Assembly (NCBI GenBank): GCA_029547045.1
Contig: JAKPQL010000032.1
Location: forward strand, 1-64,000
DNA length: 64,000 bases
Reading direction: 5' to 3'
Source of the DNA: Deltaproteobacteria bacterium
GTDB lineage: Bacteria > Desulfobacterota > Desulfomonilia > UBA1062
Part shown: piece after piece, positions 1 through 7,530 of the stretch
How positions within the stretch are numbered: the first letter of the stretch is position 1
Layout of the letters: the number at the start of each line of letters is the position of its first letter
Position numbers and translations under genes: made by a program
Notes under the pieces: model-generated
Told to the model about the DNA's origin: nothing
The model's database searches: none
Seen by the model: only the letters and a program-made list of their open reading frames with translations

Positions 1-623
1 CCGAAGAGCTCGCTCTCCATGAGGTTGTGCACGAGCGACGAGCAGTCCACCGGGACGAAGGGCCTGGCGGCGCGCCTGCTCATGTTGTGAATGGTGCGCG
101 CCACCAGCTCCTTCCCCGTGCCGCTCTCTCCGGTGATGAGAACCGAGGTGTCGGTCTGGGCGATGCGGCGGATGGTCTCCTTGAGCTCCTTCATGTAGTC
201 GCTGGAGCCGATGAGCACGGCCAGCGAGTCGTGCTTCTGCTCGTGGACGGCAGAGTCCAGGCATTCATGGACAGCACCCCTGAGTTCCGAGGCCGAGAAG
301 GGCTTGGTGAGAAAGTTGGTGGCGCCCAGGCGCATGGCCTCCACGGCAAGCGGTATGGTGCCGTAGCCCGTGATGATGACGACCCGGGCAGGGATGTTCT
401 GCTCCTTCTTGAGGATGCGCAGGATCTCCAGGCCCTCGATCTTGGGCAGCCGCACGTCCAGGAGGATGAGGTCGTACCGGTTGTTCATGGCGAGTTTCAG
501 GCCGTGCTCGGCGTCGCCGGTGCTCGTCACGTCGTGGCCCATGCGGGTTAAGATCTGCTGGCATCCGTCGCGGATGGACTCTTCGTCGTCGATGATCAGG
601 GTGCGGCGGGTGAGTTTAGCCAA
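1..623 (-). CDS. sigma-54-dependent response regulator (NtrC family), 3' part outside window
   Basis: The minus-strand reading shows an N-terminal receiver domain (acidic pair DD at 12-13, phospho-acceptor Asp56 in LILLDVRLP, Lys in TKPF) followed by the start of an AAA+ sigma-54 activator domain with Walker A GESGTGKE. The frame runs off the left edge near MESELFG, so the rest of the ATPase and the DNA-binding domain are not visible. The ORF track misses it because the start is TTG (621-623), preceded by AGGAGG. The start lies inside the last codons of the upstream histidine kinase, so the two are translationally coupled and form a two-component pair. NtrC-family regulators activate sigma-54 promoters from upstream sites. 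A sigma-54-like promoter sits in front of the formate dehydrogenase genes at 7.2 kb. That it is the target is my inference. Confidence 0.9.
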   Translation of the reverse strand, partial: MAKLTRRTLIIDDEESIRDGCQQILTRMGHDVTSTGDAEHGLKLAMNNRYDLILLDVRLPKIEGLEILRILKKEQNIPARVVIITGYGTIPLAVEAMRLGATNFLTKPFSASELRGAVHECLDSAVHEQKHDSLAVLIGSSDYMKELKETIRRIAQTDTSVLITGESGTGKELVARTIHNMSRRAARPFVPVDCSSLVHNLMESELF

Positions 624-2589
624 TGCTGCATTCCTCCTGCGGTTTGCCCGTACCCTCCGACTCCGGGCCGTTCGCCCTTGGCAGGGTGATGGTGAAGGTG
701 GTTCCGGCGCCTGGTTCGCTCGCCACGTCGATGAACCCCCCGTGCTTCTGGATGATGCCGTAGGTGATGGACAGGCCCAGACCGGTGCCCTGGCCCGGGT
801 CCTTGGTGGTGAAGAAGGGCTCGAAGATGTGGGGCAGGTAGGCCTTATCAATGCCCTTGCCCGTGTCGCTGATGGCGATCTTCACCATGCCCGTGCCGGA
901 GAGCCTGCTGACGATGGTGAGCGTGCCCCTGCCGCTCATGGCGTCCGTGGCGTTGATGAACAGGTTCAGGAAGACCTCCTCCAGCCGCGACAGGTCACCC
1001 ATGACCGGGGGGAGGTTGTCCGCGAGCTCGGTCCTCACCTCGATGCCGTGGAAGATGGACTGGTCCTTCACCAGGTTCAGCGAGGTGAGGATGACGTGGT
1101 TCACGTCGAGCCTGCTCATGTCGCCGGACGGCGTGCGTGCAAAGTCGAGCAGGCTCTGCACGATCTTCTTGCAGCGCTCGGTCTGGTAGATGATCTTCTC
1201 CATGTTCTGGCGGGACGGGTCCGCGGGGTCCATTTCCTCGAGAACGAGGTTGCTGAACAGGAGGATGCCGCCCAGGGGGTTGTTGATCTCGTGGGCCACG
1301 CCCGCGGCCATCTGGCCCAGCGAGGCCAGGCGCTCCGTGACGGTGATGCGCTGGAATGCCTTCTGAAGGCGCTCGTCACGGTCCTTCAGGGACCGGGCCA
1401 TGTTGTTGAAGGCATTGTCCAGCATGTCGAAGCCCGACGAGCGGCCGGGCGGGAGCTGATAGCCCAGGTCGCCCGACGCGATGGCCTCGGTGGCCTGGTG
1501 CAGGATCCTGATCCGGCGTATGATGCTCTGACCGAGGCGGAAGGACACGAAGAACGCGATGACCATGCCCACGGCGGTCACGCCCACGAAGATGAACACT
1601 GTCCTCAGGCGCATGTCCCGGTACTTTGCCTCCAGTATGCCCGTGTAGAGCATGCCGATGATGGTGTTGTCGATGTCCCAGATGGGCGTATAGGCGCTGA
1701 TGTACCAGTCGTTCACCACGAAGGCCCTGCCCACCCAGTCCTTCCCGCGGCCTATGACTTGGTCGTAGACCTCCTTGGAGCAGATGGTGCCTACGGCCCG
1801 TTCGTTGCGGTCGGTCATGACGTTGGTGGAGATGCGGACCCCGCCGAGGAAGATGGTGGAGAAGCCCATGTCCCGGCCGTGGTAGCGCTCGTCGAGGTAC
1901 ACGGTCTGTTTGATGGTGTCCACGATGTCGTAGTCACGGTTCAGGAGAACCCCGCCCACCAGTGCGCCCAGGAGCCTGCCGTTCCTGTCCAGTATGGGGT
2001 AGGCGGCCCTGAGCACCATGCCGTCGGTGAGGACCTTTTCTTTGATCTCCACGGACTTCTCCGTCTTGAGGATGGGGATCTTCACCCTTTCGGAAAGGTT
2101 CGGGTTCTGGGCCACGATGACGTCGTAGGACATGACGATGGCGGACGACTTGGGCTTGCGCTCATTCAGGCAGTTCCTCACCACCGAGTCCCAGAGGATG
2201 ACGTCGCCCTTGGCGTGCGGGTTCGCGGCCCGGTAGATCACCCTGCCGCTCGTGTCCACCAGGGTGAGCATGTCCAGGGCCATGTGCCCCGGCGCCAGGG
2301 CGGTGCCGCTGCGGATGATCACCCGAAGGTCTTCCAGGGTGGAGAGGTTGCCGCTGGTGATGGCCTCGTGGATGGGGGAGCGCAGCGCGATGAACTGGAG
2401 CTGGTACTCCAGGCGCTCCAGGTTGTGCCGGTACACGAGCTTGGCCGTGTTGATGTCCTGCTGGACCTTGCGCTGCACCTCTTCCAGGGTGGACTTGTTG
2501 ATCATGGTGATCCCCACCACCGAGGCCACGGCTGCTGTGATACACGTGGCGATGAGGAACCCGATGACAAGGCGGCTCTGCAATTTCAT
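616..2589 (-). CDS. membrane sensor histidine kinase with Cache-type periplasmic domain
   Basis: About 657 aa from ATG at 2589 (MKLQSRL). The longer ORF-track start (GTG at 2643) adds 18 residues with no clear ribosome site, and MKLQ sits directly before the first membrane helix. Order of parts: TM1 (about 8-28), an extracytoplasmic Cache-like sensor (about 30-300), TM2 (VFIFVGVTAVGMVIAFF), HAMP, coiled HisKA with the phospho-His in AHEINNPLGG, then a HATPase_c domain with N, G1 (DTGKGI) and G2 (GTGLGLS) boxes. It resembles NtrB/AtoS/ZraS-type kinases that pair with sigma-54 regulators. Its stop overlaps the start of such a regulator. The ligand cannot be read from sequence. A small carboxylate such as formate would fit the neighbouring formate dehydrogenase but is only inferred. 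Confidence 0.93.
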   Translation of the reverse strand: MKLQSRLVIGFLIATCITAAVASVVGITMINKSTLEEVQRKVQQDINTAKLVYRHNLERLEYQLQFIALRSPIHEAITSGNLSTLEDLRVIIRSGTALAPGHMALDMLTLVDTSGRVIYRAANPHAKGDVILWDSVVRNCLNERKPKSSAIVMSYDVIVAQNPNLSERVKIPILKTEKSVEIKEKVLTDGMVLRAAYPILDRNGRLLGALVGGVLLNRDYDIVDTIKQTVYLDERYHGRDMGFSTIFLGGVRISTNVMTDRNERAVGTICSKEVYDQVIGRGKDWVGRAFVVNDWYISAYTPIWDIDNTIIGMLYTGILEAKYRDMRLRTVFIFVGVTAVGMVIAFFVSFRLGQSIIRRIRILHQATEAIASGDLGYQLPPGRSSGFDMLDNAFNNMARSLKDRDERLQKAFQRITVTERLASLGQMAAGVAHEINNPLGGILLFSNLVLEEMDPADPSRQNMEKIIYQTERCKKIVQSLLDFARTPSGDMSRLDVNHVILTSLNLVKDQSIFHGIEVRTELADNLPPVMGDLSRLEEVFLNLFINATDAMSGRGTLTIVSRLSGTGMVKIAISDTGKGIDKAYLPHIFEPFFTTKDPGQGTGLGLSITYGIIQKHGGFIDVASEPGAGTTFTITLPRANGPESEGTGKPQEECSIG

Positions 2590-2734
2590 GGCATCCGCAT
2601 TCCCATGCCCGCGATGTGCGCTGGAGCATGCTCCTTCACGCACACTATACCACCCCGGAAACTCGCGATCAACGGAACATGCCGGAAAGATACGCGGCTG
2701 TCAGGAAGGAATCAGGGTTTTTCACGGACCCTTC

Positions 2735-2778
2735 ATGAAGAAGGATTCCCCGTCTTCTCGGGGGGAATCCTTCTTCAT
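2735..2778. repeat. perfect 17-bp inverted repeat (stem-loop) between operon halves
   Basis: The arms ATGAAGAAGGATTCCCC (2735-2751) and its exact complement (2762-2778) flank a 10-base loop. It lies between the receiver gene (stop at 2844) and the histidine kinase (start at 2589). The minus strand shows no U-run after the stem, so it is not a textbook intrinsic terminator. It could act as a Rho-assisted terminator, a processing site or a 3'-end stabiliser that sets the ratio of the fdh genes to the kinase/regulator genes. Confidence 0.75.
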
Positions 2779-2843
2779 GCACGGAACAGACGCCCAAGCC
2801 AACCACTATACCCCAATCGGTCAATCCAGTAGCGGCTCAATCT

Positions 2844-3236
2844 TCAGTTCAACAGCCTGTTCACCCTGGCCAGCAGCTCGGTGACGGGCACCGGTTTGGA
2901 GATGTAGTCGTCCGCCTGGAGGTAGTCCCCGTCCGTGGCCGGCGAAAACTTGAACCCGGTCTTCTCGGTCACCGCGGTGACCATGATGATGGGAATAAGC
3001 CGGCAGGCTTCGTCGTTCTTCAGGTCCGCACACAGGTCGAAGCCGTCGGTGTGCTTCTCCATCATGACGTCCAGGATGATGAGGTCCGGCGGGTCACCCT
3101 CGATGGCGCTCCTGCCGTCCTTTACGTTCAGGGCATGCCGCACCTGGTAGCCGTTGTTCTCCAGCACGATCTTCAGGGCCTCACCGTAGTCCCTGTCGTC
3201 GTCGATGATGAGGATCTTCTTTTTCGCATCCGTCAT
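2844..3236 (-). CDS. single-domain response regulator (receiver only)
   Basis: 130 aa from ATG at 3236, preceded by GGGAGGTTTGTACC. The ORF-track start is 13 residues too long and would overlap the upstream gene. It is a complete receiver with DDD at 12-14, phospho-acceptor Asp56 in LIILDVMME, a Thr in MVTAVTE and Lys in SKPVP, and no output domain. The beta4-alpha4 segment is longer than in CheY (TGFKFSPATDGDYLQ). Nineteen bases separate it from the Fe-S subunit gene, so it is the last gene of the formate dehydrogenase transcript. Stand-alone receivers next to hydrogenase or formate dehydrogenase genes occur in sulfate reducers. The partner is unknown, and the sensor kinase downstream is one candidate. 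Confidence 0.88.
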   Translation of the reverse strand: MTDAKKKILIIDDDRDYGEALKIVLENNGYQVRHALNVKDGRSAIEGDPPDLIILDVMMEKHTDGFDLCADLKNDEACRLIPIIMVTAVTEKTGFKFSPATDGDYLQADDYISKPVPVTELLARVNRLLN

Positions 3237-3255
3237 GGTACAAACCTCCCCCTCG

Positions 3256-4278
3256 TCAGTATATGTGGTCCGCAATGGCCTTGACCACCTCGATGGTGCC
3301 GATGTGCACCGGGCAGTAATCCGAGCACCTGCCGCACCCCACGCACCCGCACAGGGCGTCCTGGTTGTCGGTCTCGTTGTAGTAGAGGAGCTTGTGCTCG
3401 TGTCTCCGCTTCAGGCGCAGCGCCTGGCTGGCCCGGGGATTATGGCCCGAGGCCTCCCGGGTGAACCCGGCGTAGAGGCAGGTGTCCCAGGCGCGGACCC
3501 GCTCGCCGTTGCCCTCGGAGGTGACGCGATCGTACACGGTGAAGCAGGTGCAGGTGGGACAGACGTACACGCACCCGCCGCAGGTGATGCACTTGCGTCC
3601 CAGGTGCTCCCAAACGGTCTCGTTGGCGCCGCCGGCCCTGAGGATCTCCATGGCGTCCGTCACTTCGGACACGATGGGGATGGAGTTCAACGCCATGTGC
3701 TTGACCCGGTTGAGGCGCTCCGAAGCGTCATCCACGTCGAACGCCCGGAAGGGCGCATCCGCGATGAGCTCCCTGCCGGTGTCCGAGCCCGCCTCCACGA
3801 GGAAGTCGGTGCCCATGTCGAAGAGCTGGATGTCGAAGCCCTCCTTCGCGTAGGGACCGCTGTGCACCGTGGTGCAGAAGCAGGTCTCATTCTGGGGCCA
3901 GCTGCAGGCGTGCACCACGATGAGGGTGTCCTCGGCGTGGCACCGGTGGTACACGTCGTCCATGTCCCTGCTGTAGAAGCTCCTGGCCTGGCGGATCCCG
4001 GTGTGATCGCAGGCCCTGATGCCGAAGAGCATGGTCTTCTCGTGGCGCGCCGAATGGATGAACCCGCCGTCCTTGACCTGGAAGATGGCCTCGCTCTGGG
4101 GCAGGTAGGTCGACTTGGGCGGCATGGACGGCTTGCGGTACTCCAGGGTGAAGGTCGCCCTGTCGAAGGTGTCGAAGATGCACTCGCCGTTTCGCTGAAG
4201 GGACGGAGCGAGCACGGCATAGGTCTTCGACCACTGGTCCACCACGGCCGGAACGTCTTTTTTCGCAATGAGCTTCAT
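3256..4278 (-). CDS. 4Fe-4S dicluster subunit (sulfhydrogenase beta / AsrA-like)
   Basis: 340 aa. The start is ATG at 4278 after AGGAGG (5-base spacer). The ATG overlaps the TGA of fdhA, so the two are translationally coupled. The C-terminal third carries two ferredoxin-type cysteine groups, CITCGGCVYVCP and CGCVGCGRCSDYCP. The protein matches the beta subunit of cytosolic sulfhydrogenases and subunit A of anaerobic sulfite reductase, which pass electrons between a flavoprotein and the catalytic subunit. Here it would link the FAD/NAD subunit (6314-7156) to the selenocysteine formate dehydrogenase between them. It is related to FlxB of the Flx-Hdr complexes, but no Hdr genes are visible in this window. 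Confidence 0.85.
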   Translation of the reverse strand: MKLIAKKDVPAVVDQWSKTYAVLAPSLQRNGECIFDTFDRATFTLEYRKPSMPPKSTYLPQSEAIFQVKDGGFIHSARHEKTMLFGIRACDHTGIRQARSFYSRDMDDVYHRCHAEDTLIVVHACSWPQNETCFCTTVHSGPYAKEGFDIQLFDMGTDFLVEAGSDTGRELIADAPFRAFDVDDASERLNRVKHMALNSIPIVSEVTDAMEILRAGGANETVWEHLGRKCITCGGCVYVCPTCTCFTVYDRVTSEGNGERVRAWDTCLYAGFTREASGHNPRASQALRLKRRHEHKLLYYNETDNQDALCGCVGCGRCSDYCPVHIGTIEVVKAIADHIY

Positions 4279-6311
4279 GAGCACCTCCTGATCTTCACCG
4301 AGCAGCCCTTGAGCTCGGGGATCTCCGCCACCGGGTCGCAGGCGGAGTTGGTGAGCCGGTTCACCTGGGATTCCTTGAAGTGGAAGGTCGTGAAGAGCAC
4401 CCGTTTGGGCACGCGGGTGGTCACCTCGGCCTTGATCCGCATGGAACCCCTGCGCGACTCCACCTCCACAACGTCGTTGCTCCTGATGCCGAGCTTTTTG
4501 GCGTCTTCGGGGTTGATCTCCAGGAGCGGCTCCGGGGCCTCGCGCTCGAGCAGGTCCACGCGGCGGCTCATGGTCCCGGTGTGGTACTGGTAGTAGATGC
4601 GGCCCGTGGTGAGGGTGAAGTCGTACTCGTCGTCCGGGATCTCGGCGGCCGGCTTGAACTCGCAGGGCAGGAAGCTCCCCTTGCCCTTGGTGAACTGGTC
4701 CCGGTGAAGGAAGACCGTGCCCGGGTGCGTGTCATTGGGGCAGGGCCACTGGAGGCCGTATCCGCTCGAGAGGCGTTCGTAGGTGATGCCGCCATAGGAC
4801 GGGGTAAGGGCGTTGATCTCGCGCATGATGTCTTCGGTGCATGCATAGTCGCACTTCATGCCGAGTCTTCTGCACAGGGCCGTGATAATCTCCCAGTCGG
4901 CCTTGGCCTGGCCCGGGGGGGATACGGCGCACTGGGCAAGCTGCACGCGCCGCTCCGTGTTGGAGTAGGTCCCCTGTTTCTCGGCAAAGGCGGCTGCGGG
5001 CAGGACCACGTCGGCGAGCGCCGCCGTCTCGGTGAGGAAGATGTCCTGCACCACCAGGAAATCCAGGTTGGAGAGCGCGTGCTCCACGTGGGTGAGGTCC
5101 GGGTCGCTCATGAGCGGGTTTTCTCCCATGATGTACAGCCCTTTCAGGGTTCCCTGGTGAGCCGCGTTCATCATGCCCGTGATGGTGAGTCCGGGTTTGG
5201 GGTTTAGCCCGCTCACGCCCCATGCATCCTCGAACTTCTTCACCGTGGCCGGGTCGTTCACCCGCTGGTAGCCGGTGAAGACGCCGGGCAGCCCTCCCAT
5301 GTCGCAGGCACCCTGTACGTTGTTCTGGCCTCTGAGCGGGTTCACACCGGTGGACGGCCTGCCCACGTGTCCCGTGAGCATGGCCAGGTTGGCAAGGGTC
5401 TTCACATTGTCCGTGCCCGTGACGTGCTGGGTGATCCCCATGGCATACACGATCATGGCCTTGTCCGCCTGGGCGTACATGACCGCGGCCCGGTACAGTT
5501 CGGAGGAGCGGATGCCCGTGATTTGCTCCACCACCTTGGGGGTGTAGCGGGCCACCATGGTCTTGAGCTCTTCGAAGCCCTCGGTGCGGGCCTGTACATA
5601 GGGCTTGTCGTAGAGGTCTTCCTGGATGATGATGTTCATGATCCCATTGACAAGAGCCACGTCCGTGCCGAAGGTCTGCTTCAGGTGCAGGGTAGCGAAC
5701 TGGGCCAGGGGTATCTCCCGGGGGTCGAAGAGAATAAGCTTGGCGCCCCGCTCCACGGCATTGATGATGCGCGACCCGATCAGCGGGTGCTGGGCCGTGG
5801 TGTTGGACCCGATGACGAAGAAGAGATCGGCCTCGTCGAACTCGTTGATGGAGTTCGTCATGGCGCCCGATCCGAAGGTTGCGGCCAGACCGGCCACGGT
5901 GGAGCTGTGTCAGAGCCGGGCGCAGTGGTCCACGTTGTTGCTTTTGAAGGCTGCCCGGGCCATCTTCATGAACAGGTAGTTCTCCTCGTTGCTCACCTTG
6001 GCCGAACAGAGAAATCCCAGGGATTCGGGGCCCGAGGCATCCCGGATCCCGGTGAGCCGGGATACCACGAGGTCGAGGGCCTCGTCCCATGATGCCTCGG
6101 CGAACTCGCCGTTCTTCCTGATGAGCGGGGTGGTGAGTCTTTCGGGAGACTGGATGAACTCATAGGAGTTCCAGCCTTTGGCGCAGAGCATGCCCTTGTT
6201 CACCGGGTTGTCCGGGCTGGGTTCCACACCGGTGACGCGACCGTCCTTGACGATGAGATAGAAGGAACACCCGCATCCGCAGAATGGACATATGGTCGGT
6301 ATCCGTGCCAT
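4275..6311 (-). CDS. fdhA: selenocysteine-containing formate dehydrogenase, catalytic subunit
   Basis: The ORF track splits this gene in two at an in-frame TGA (5910-5912). The context DHCARL-UGA-HSSTVAGL is the active-site motif of Sec-containing formate dehydrogenases, with the conserved His directly after Sec. Read through, the protein is 678 aa with Sec134, the usual size for FdhF/FdhA enzymes. The N-terminus carries the [4Fe-4S] ligands Cys8, 11, 15 and 43, followed by molybdo/tungstopterin-binding domains and the C-terminal molydopterin dinucleotide-binding fold. There is no Tat signal, so it is cytoplasmic. It oxidises formate or reduces CO2. Its neighbours suggest electron exchange with NAD(P)H or ferredoxin. 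It starts 2 bases after the FAD/NAD subunit stop and overlaps the Fe-S subunit start. Not a pseudogene: both halves are intact and a SECIS hairpin follows the UGA. Confidence 0.95.
5881..5912 (-). promoter_or_regulatory. bacterial SECIS element directing selenocysteine insertion
   Basis: Immediately after the UGA (5912-5910) the mRNA folds as GUGGCC-GGUCU-GGCCGC, a six-pair stem (one U-G pair) with the apical loop GGUCU. The loop sequence and its 18-base distance from the UGA match what I recall of the E. coli fdhF SECIS, which SelB recognises. This supports reading the UGA as selenocysteine. Confidence 0.88.
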
Positions 6312-6313
6312 GG

Positions 6314-7156
6314 CTATATGGCCTCCTTTATGTGCTCAATCTCGTCCAGGGAAAAGACCGGGCCGTCGGTGCAGCAGTACTTGTTGCCGATGGCGCAGTG
6401 CCCGCACTTGCCCACGCCGCACTTCATCATGCGTTCAAGGGACATGTAGATGTGGTCCTTGGCAAACCCGAGCTTGAGAAGCCTCTCCACCACGAAGCGG
6501 TACATGACGGGCGGCCCGCACAAGACCGCATAGGTGTCGGACGGCGACAGGGTGGTGCGGTCGAACAGCCCGGTGACCACGCCCACGTACTGCTTCCAGA
6601 TGCCGTCGTCGTCGCGGTCCACGCTGTAGAGGTACTTGATATCGTCCCGGTCGAAGAAGCTCAGGAGCTCGTACTTGAACAGGACATTGTCCGGGTTGTT
6701 GGTGCCGTACATGAGGATGAGGTCGTCGAAATCCTTCCTCCGGTCCAGGACATACAGCAGCAGCGAGCGCAGCGGCGCAAGACCAAGACCCCCGGCCACG
6801 AGGAGGAGCTTGTGGCCCTTGAGCCTGTCCACCGGGAACCCCCTGCCGTAGGGCCCCCTGATGTGGAGCCTGGAGCCCTTGCCCATCTCGAAGAGCGCGT
6901 TCGTCAGCTTTCCGGCGCGGCGCACGCAGATCTCAAGGCTGTCGCAGCGGGTGGGAGGCGACGAGATGCTGATGGGGGCCTCTCCCTTGCCGAACACCGA
7001 CACCTCGATGAACTGGCCCGGCTGGTGTCCGAACTCCTCCCAGGTGCATCCGCCGTCCAGCTTGAGCTGGAACAGGCGGTGGTCGGCGATCTGGGGCAGG
7101 GTACGCGTTATCGTGACAGGGCGCAGCTCATAGATATTCTGCGCATGTTCACACAT
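6314..7156 (-). CDS. FAD/NAD(P)-binding oxidoreductase subunit (sulfhydrogenase gamma / FlxA-like)
   Basis: 280 aa from ATG at 7156 after GGAGGTCCTT. The ORF-track start adds 64 residues that run through the promoter region. It belongs to the ferredoxin-NADP reductase fold: an FAD domain with the PISISSPP segment, a nucleotide-binding domain with VAGGLGLAPLRS, and a C-terminal [2Fe-2S] cysteine cluster CGVGKCGHC...CC as in PyrK-type and hydrogenase gamma subunits. It is first in the operon and would exchange electrons with NAD(P)H, making the complex a soluble NAD(P)-linked formate dehydrogenase or formate:ferredoxin/NAD enzyme. The direction of catalysis cannot be told. Confidence 0.88.
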   Translation of the reverse strand: MCEHAQNIYELRPVTITRTLPQIADHRLFQLKLDGGCTWEEFGHQPGQFIEVSVFGKGEAPISISSPPTRCDSLEICVRRAGKLTNALFEMGKGSRLHIRGPYGRGFPVDRLKGHKLLLVAGGLGLAPLRSLLLYVLDRRKDFDDLILMYGTNNPDNVLFKYELLSFFDRDDIKYLYSVDRDDDGIWKQYVGVVTGLFDRTTLSPSDTYAVLCGPPVMYRFVVERLLKLGFAKDHIYMSLERMMKCGVGKCGHCAIGNKYCCTDGPVFSLDEIEHIKEAI

Positions 7157-7183
7157 AAGGACCTCCTCCATGTCTGGAATGCA

Positions 7184-7197
7184 CTGGCAAGTGCCAG
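7184..7197. promoter_or_regulatory. 14-bp palindrome in the fdh 5' leader
   Basis: CTGGCA-AG-TGCCAG is a perfect inverted repeat about 13-25 bases after the expected transcription start. It could be an operator or form a small leader hairpin. No known regulator is assigned. Confidence 0.35.
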
Positions 7198-7210
7198 CTG
7201 GAGGCACAGA

Positions 7211-7226
7211 CGCAATTTCAATACCA
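7211..7226 (-). promoter_or_regulatory. candidate sigma-54 promoter of the formate dehydrogenase operon
   Basis: Minus-strand TGGTAT-tgaaa-TTGCG keeps the GG-N10-GC spacing and the TTGC -12 element of sigma-54 promoters (consensus TGGCAC-N5-TTGCW). It lies about 55 bases before the FAD/NAD subunit start. A sigma-54 activator is encoded at the far end of the same strand, which supports the call. Not tested experimentally. Confidence 0.5.
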
Positions 7227-7300
7227 TGGTTGTAACATGCGGTAATTAAGGCATATACTCTCGTGCCAACCGGGATCATGGCGCCCTTTTGGGGTGATGT

Positions 7301-7316
7301 TCCCCATGGATGGGGA
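7301..7316. promoter_or_regulatory. candidate upstream activator site (16-bp palindrome)
   Basis: TCCCCAT-GG-ATGGGGA is a perfect 7-bp inverted repeat lying about 100 bases upstream of the predicted sigma-54 start site, the usual distance for NtrC-family enhancers. An overlapping GGGG-N7-CCCC lies just beside it. No other gene explains it, so it may be the binding site of the regulator at 1-623. Confidence 0.4.
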
Positions 7317-7482
7317 GGAATTACCCGGCCCGGAGGGAAATCATCCAAAACGCCTCTTCCATGCGGACCATGCCCAATTGATTAATATGATGACAATTTC
7401 ATATGAATATTCTATAGAAATACCATTGACTGAACCGCAATCAATATCACGCTCGAGAGTTATTTCTCTCTAGGAGGGCATT

Positions 7483-7530
7483 ATGATCGCAGGTTTGGCA
7501 TGCAAGAGCATGAGATATGACGAAGACTGA
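7483..7530 (+). CDS. possible 15-residue leader peptide overlapping the HU-like gene start
   Basis: A short frame MIAGLACKSMRYDED begins 7 bases after a strong ribosome site (TAGGAGG) and stops 14 bases inside the next gene in another frame. The HU-like gene itself has only a weak site before its ATG and an in-frame stop just upstream, so it may be translated by coupling to this leader. Too short to judge by composition. Confidence 0.4.
   Translation: MIAGLACKSMRYDED

Noticed and set aside
370-2832. 820-aa plus-strand ORF, and similar long plus-strand ORFs over the fdh genes
   Set aside because: Antisense shadow of the histidine kinase, with low-complexity composition rich in Val, His and Gly. 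High GC makes such frames common.
4275-6311. fdhA as a pseudogene split by a stop codon
   Set aside because: The TGA is in the selenocysteine context with an adjoining SECIS hairpin, and both halves are intact.
7186-7270. Other TGGCAC sequences as sigma-54 promoters before the fdh operon
   Set aside because: Both TGGCAC copies have the wrong spacing (11 or 13 bases between GG and GC). The TGGTAT...TTGC site fits better.
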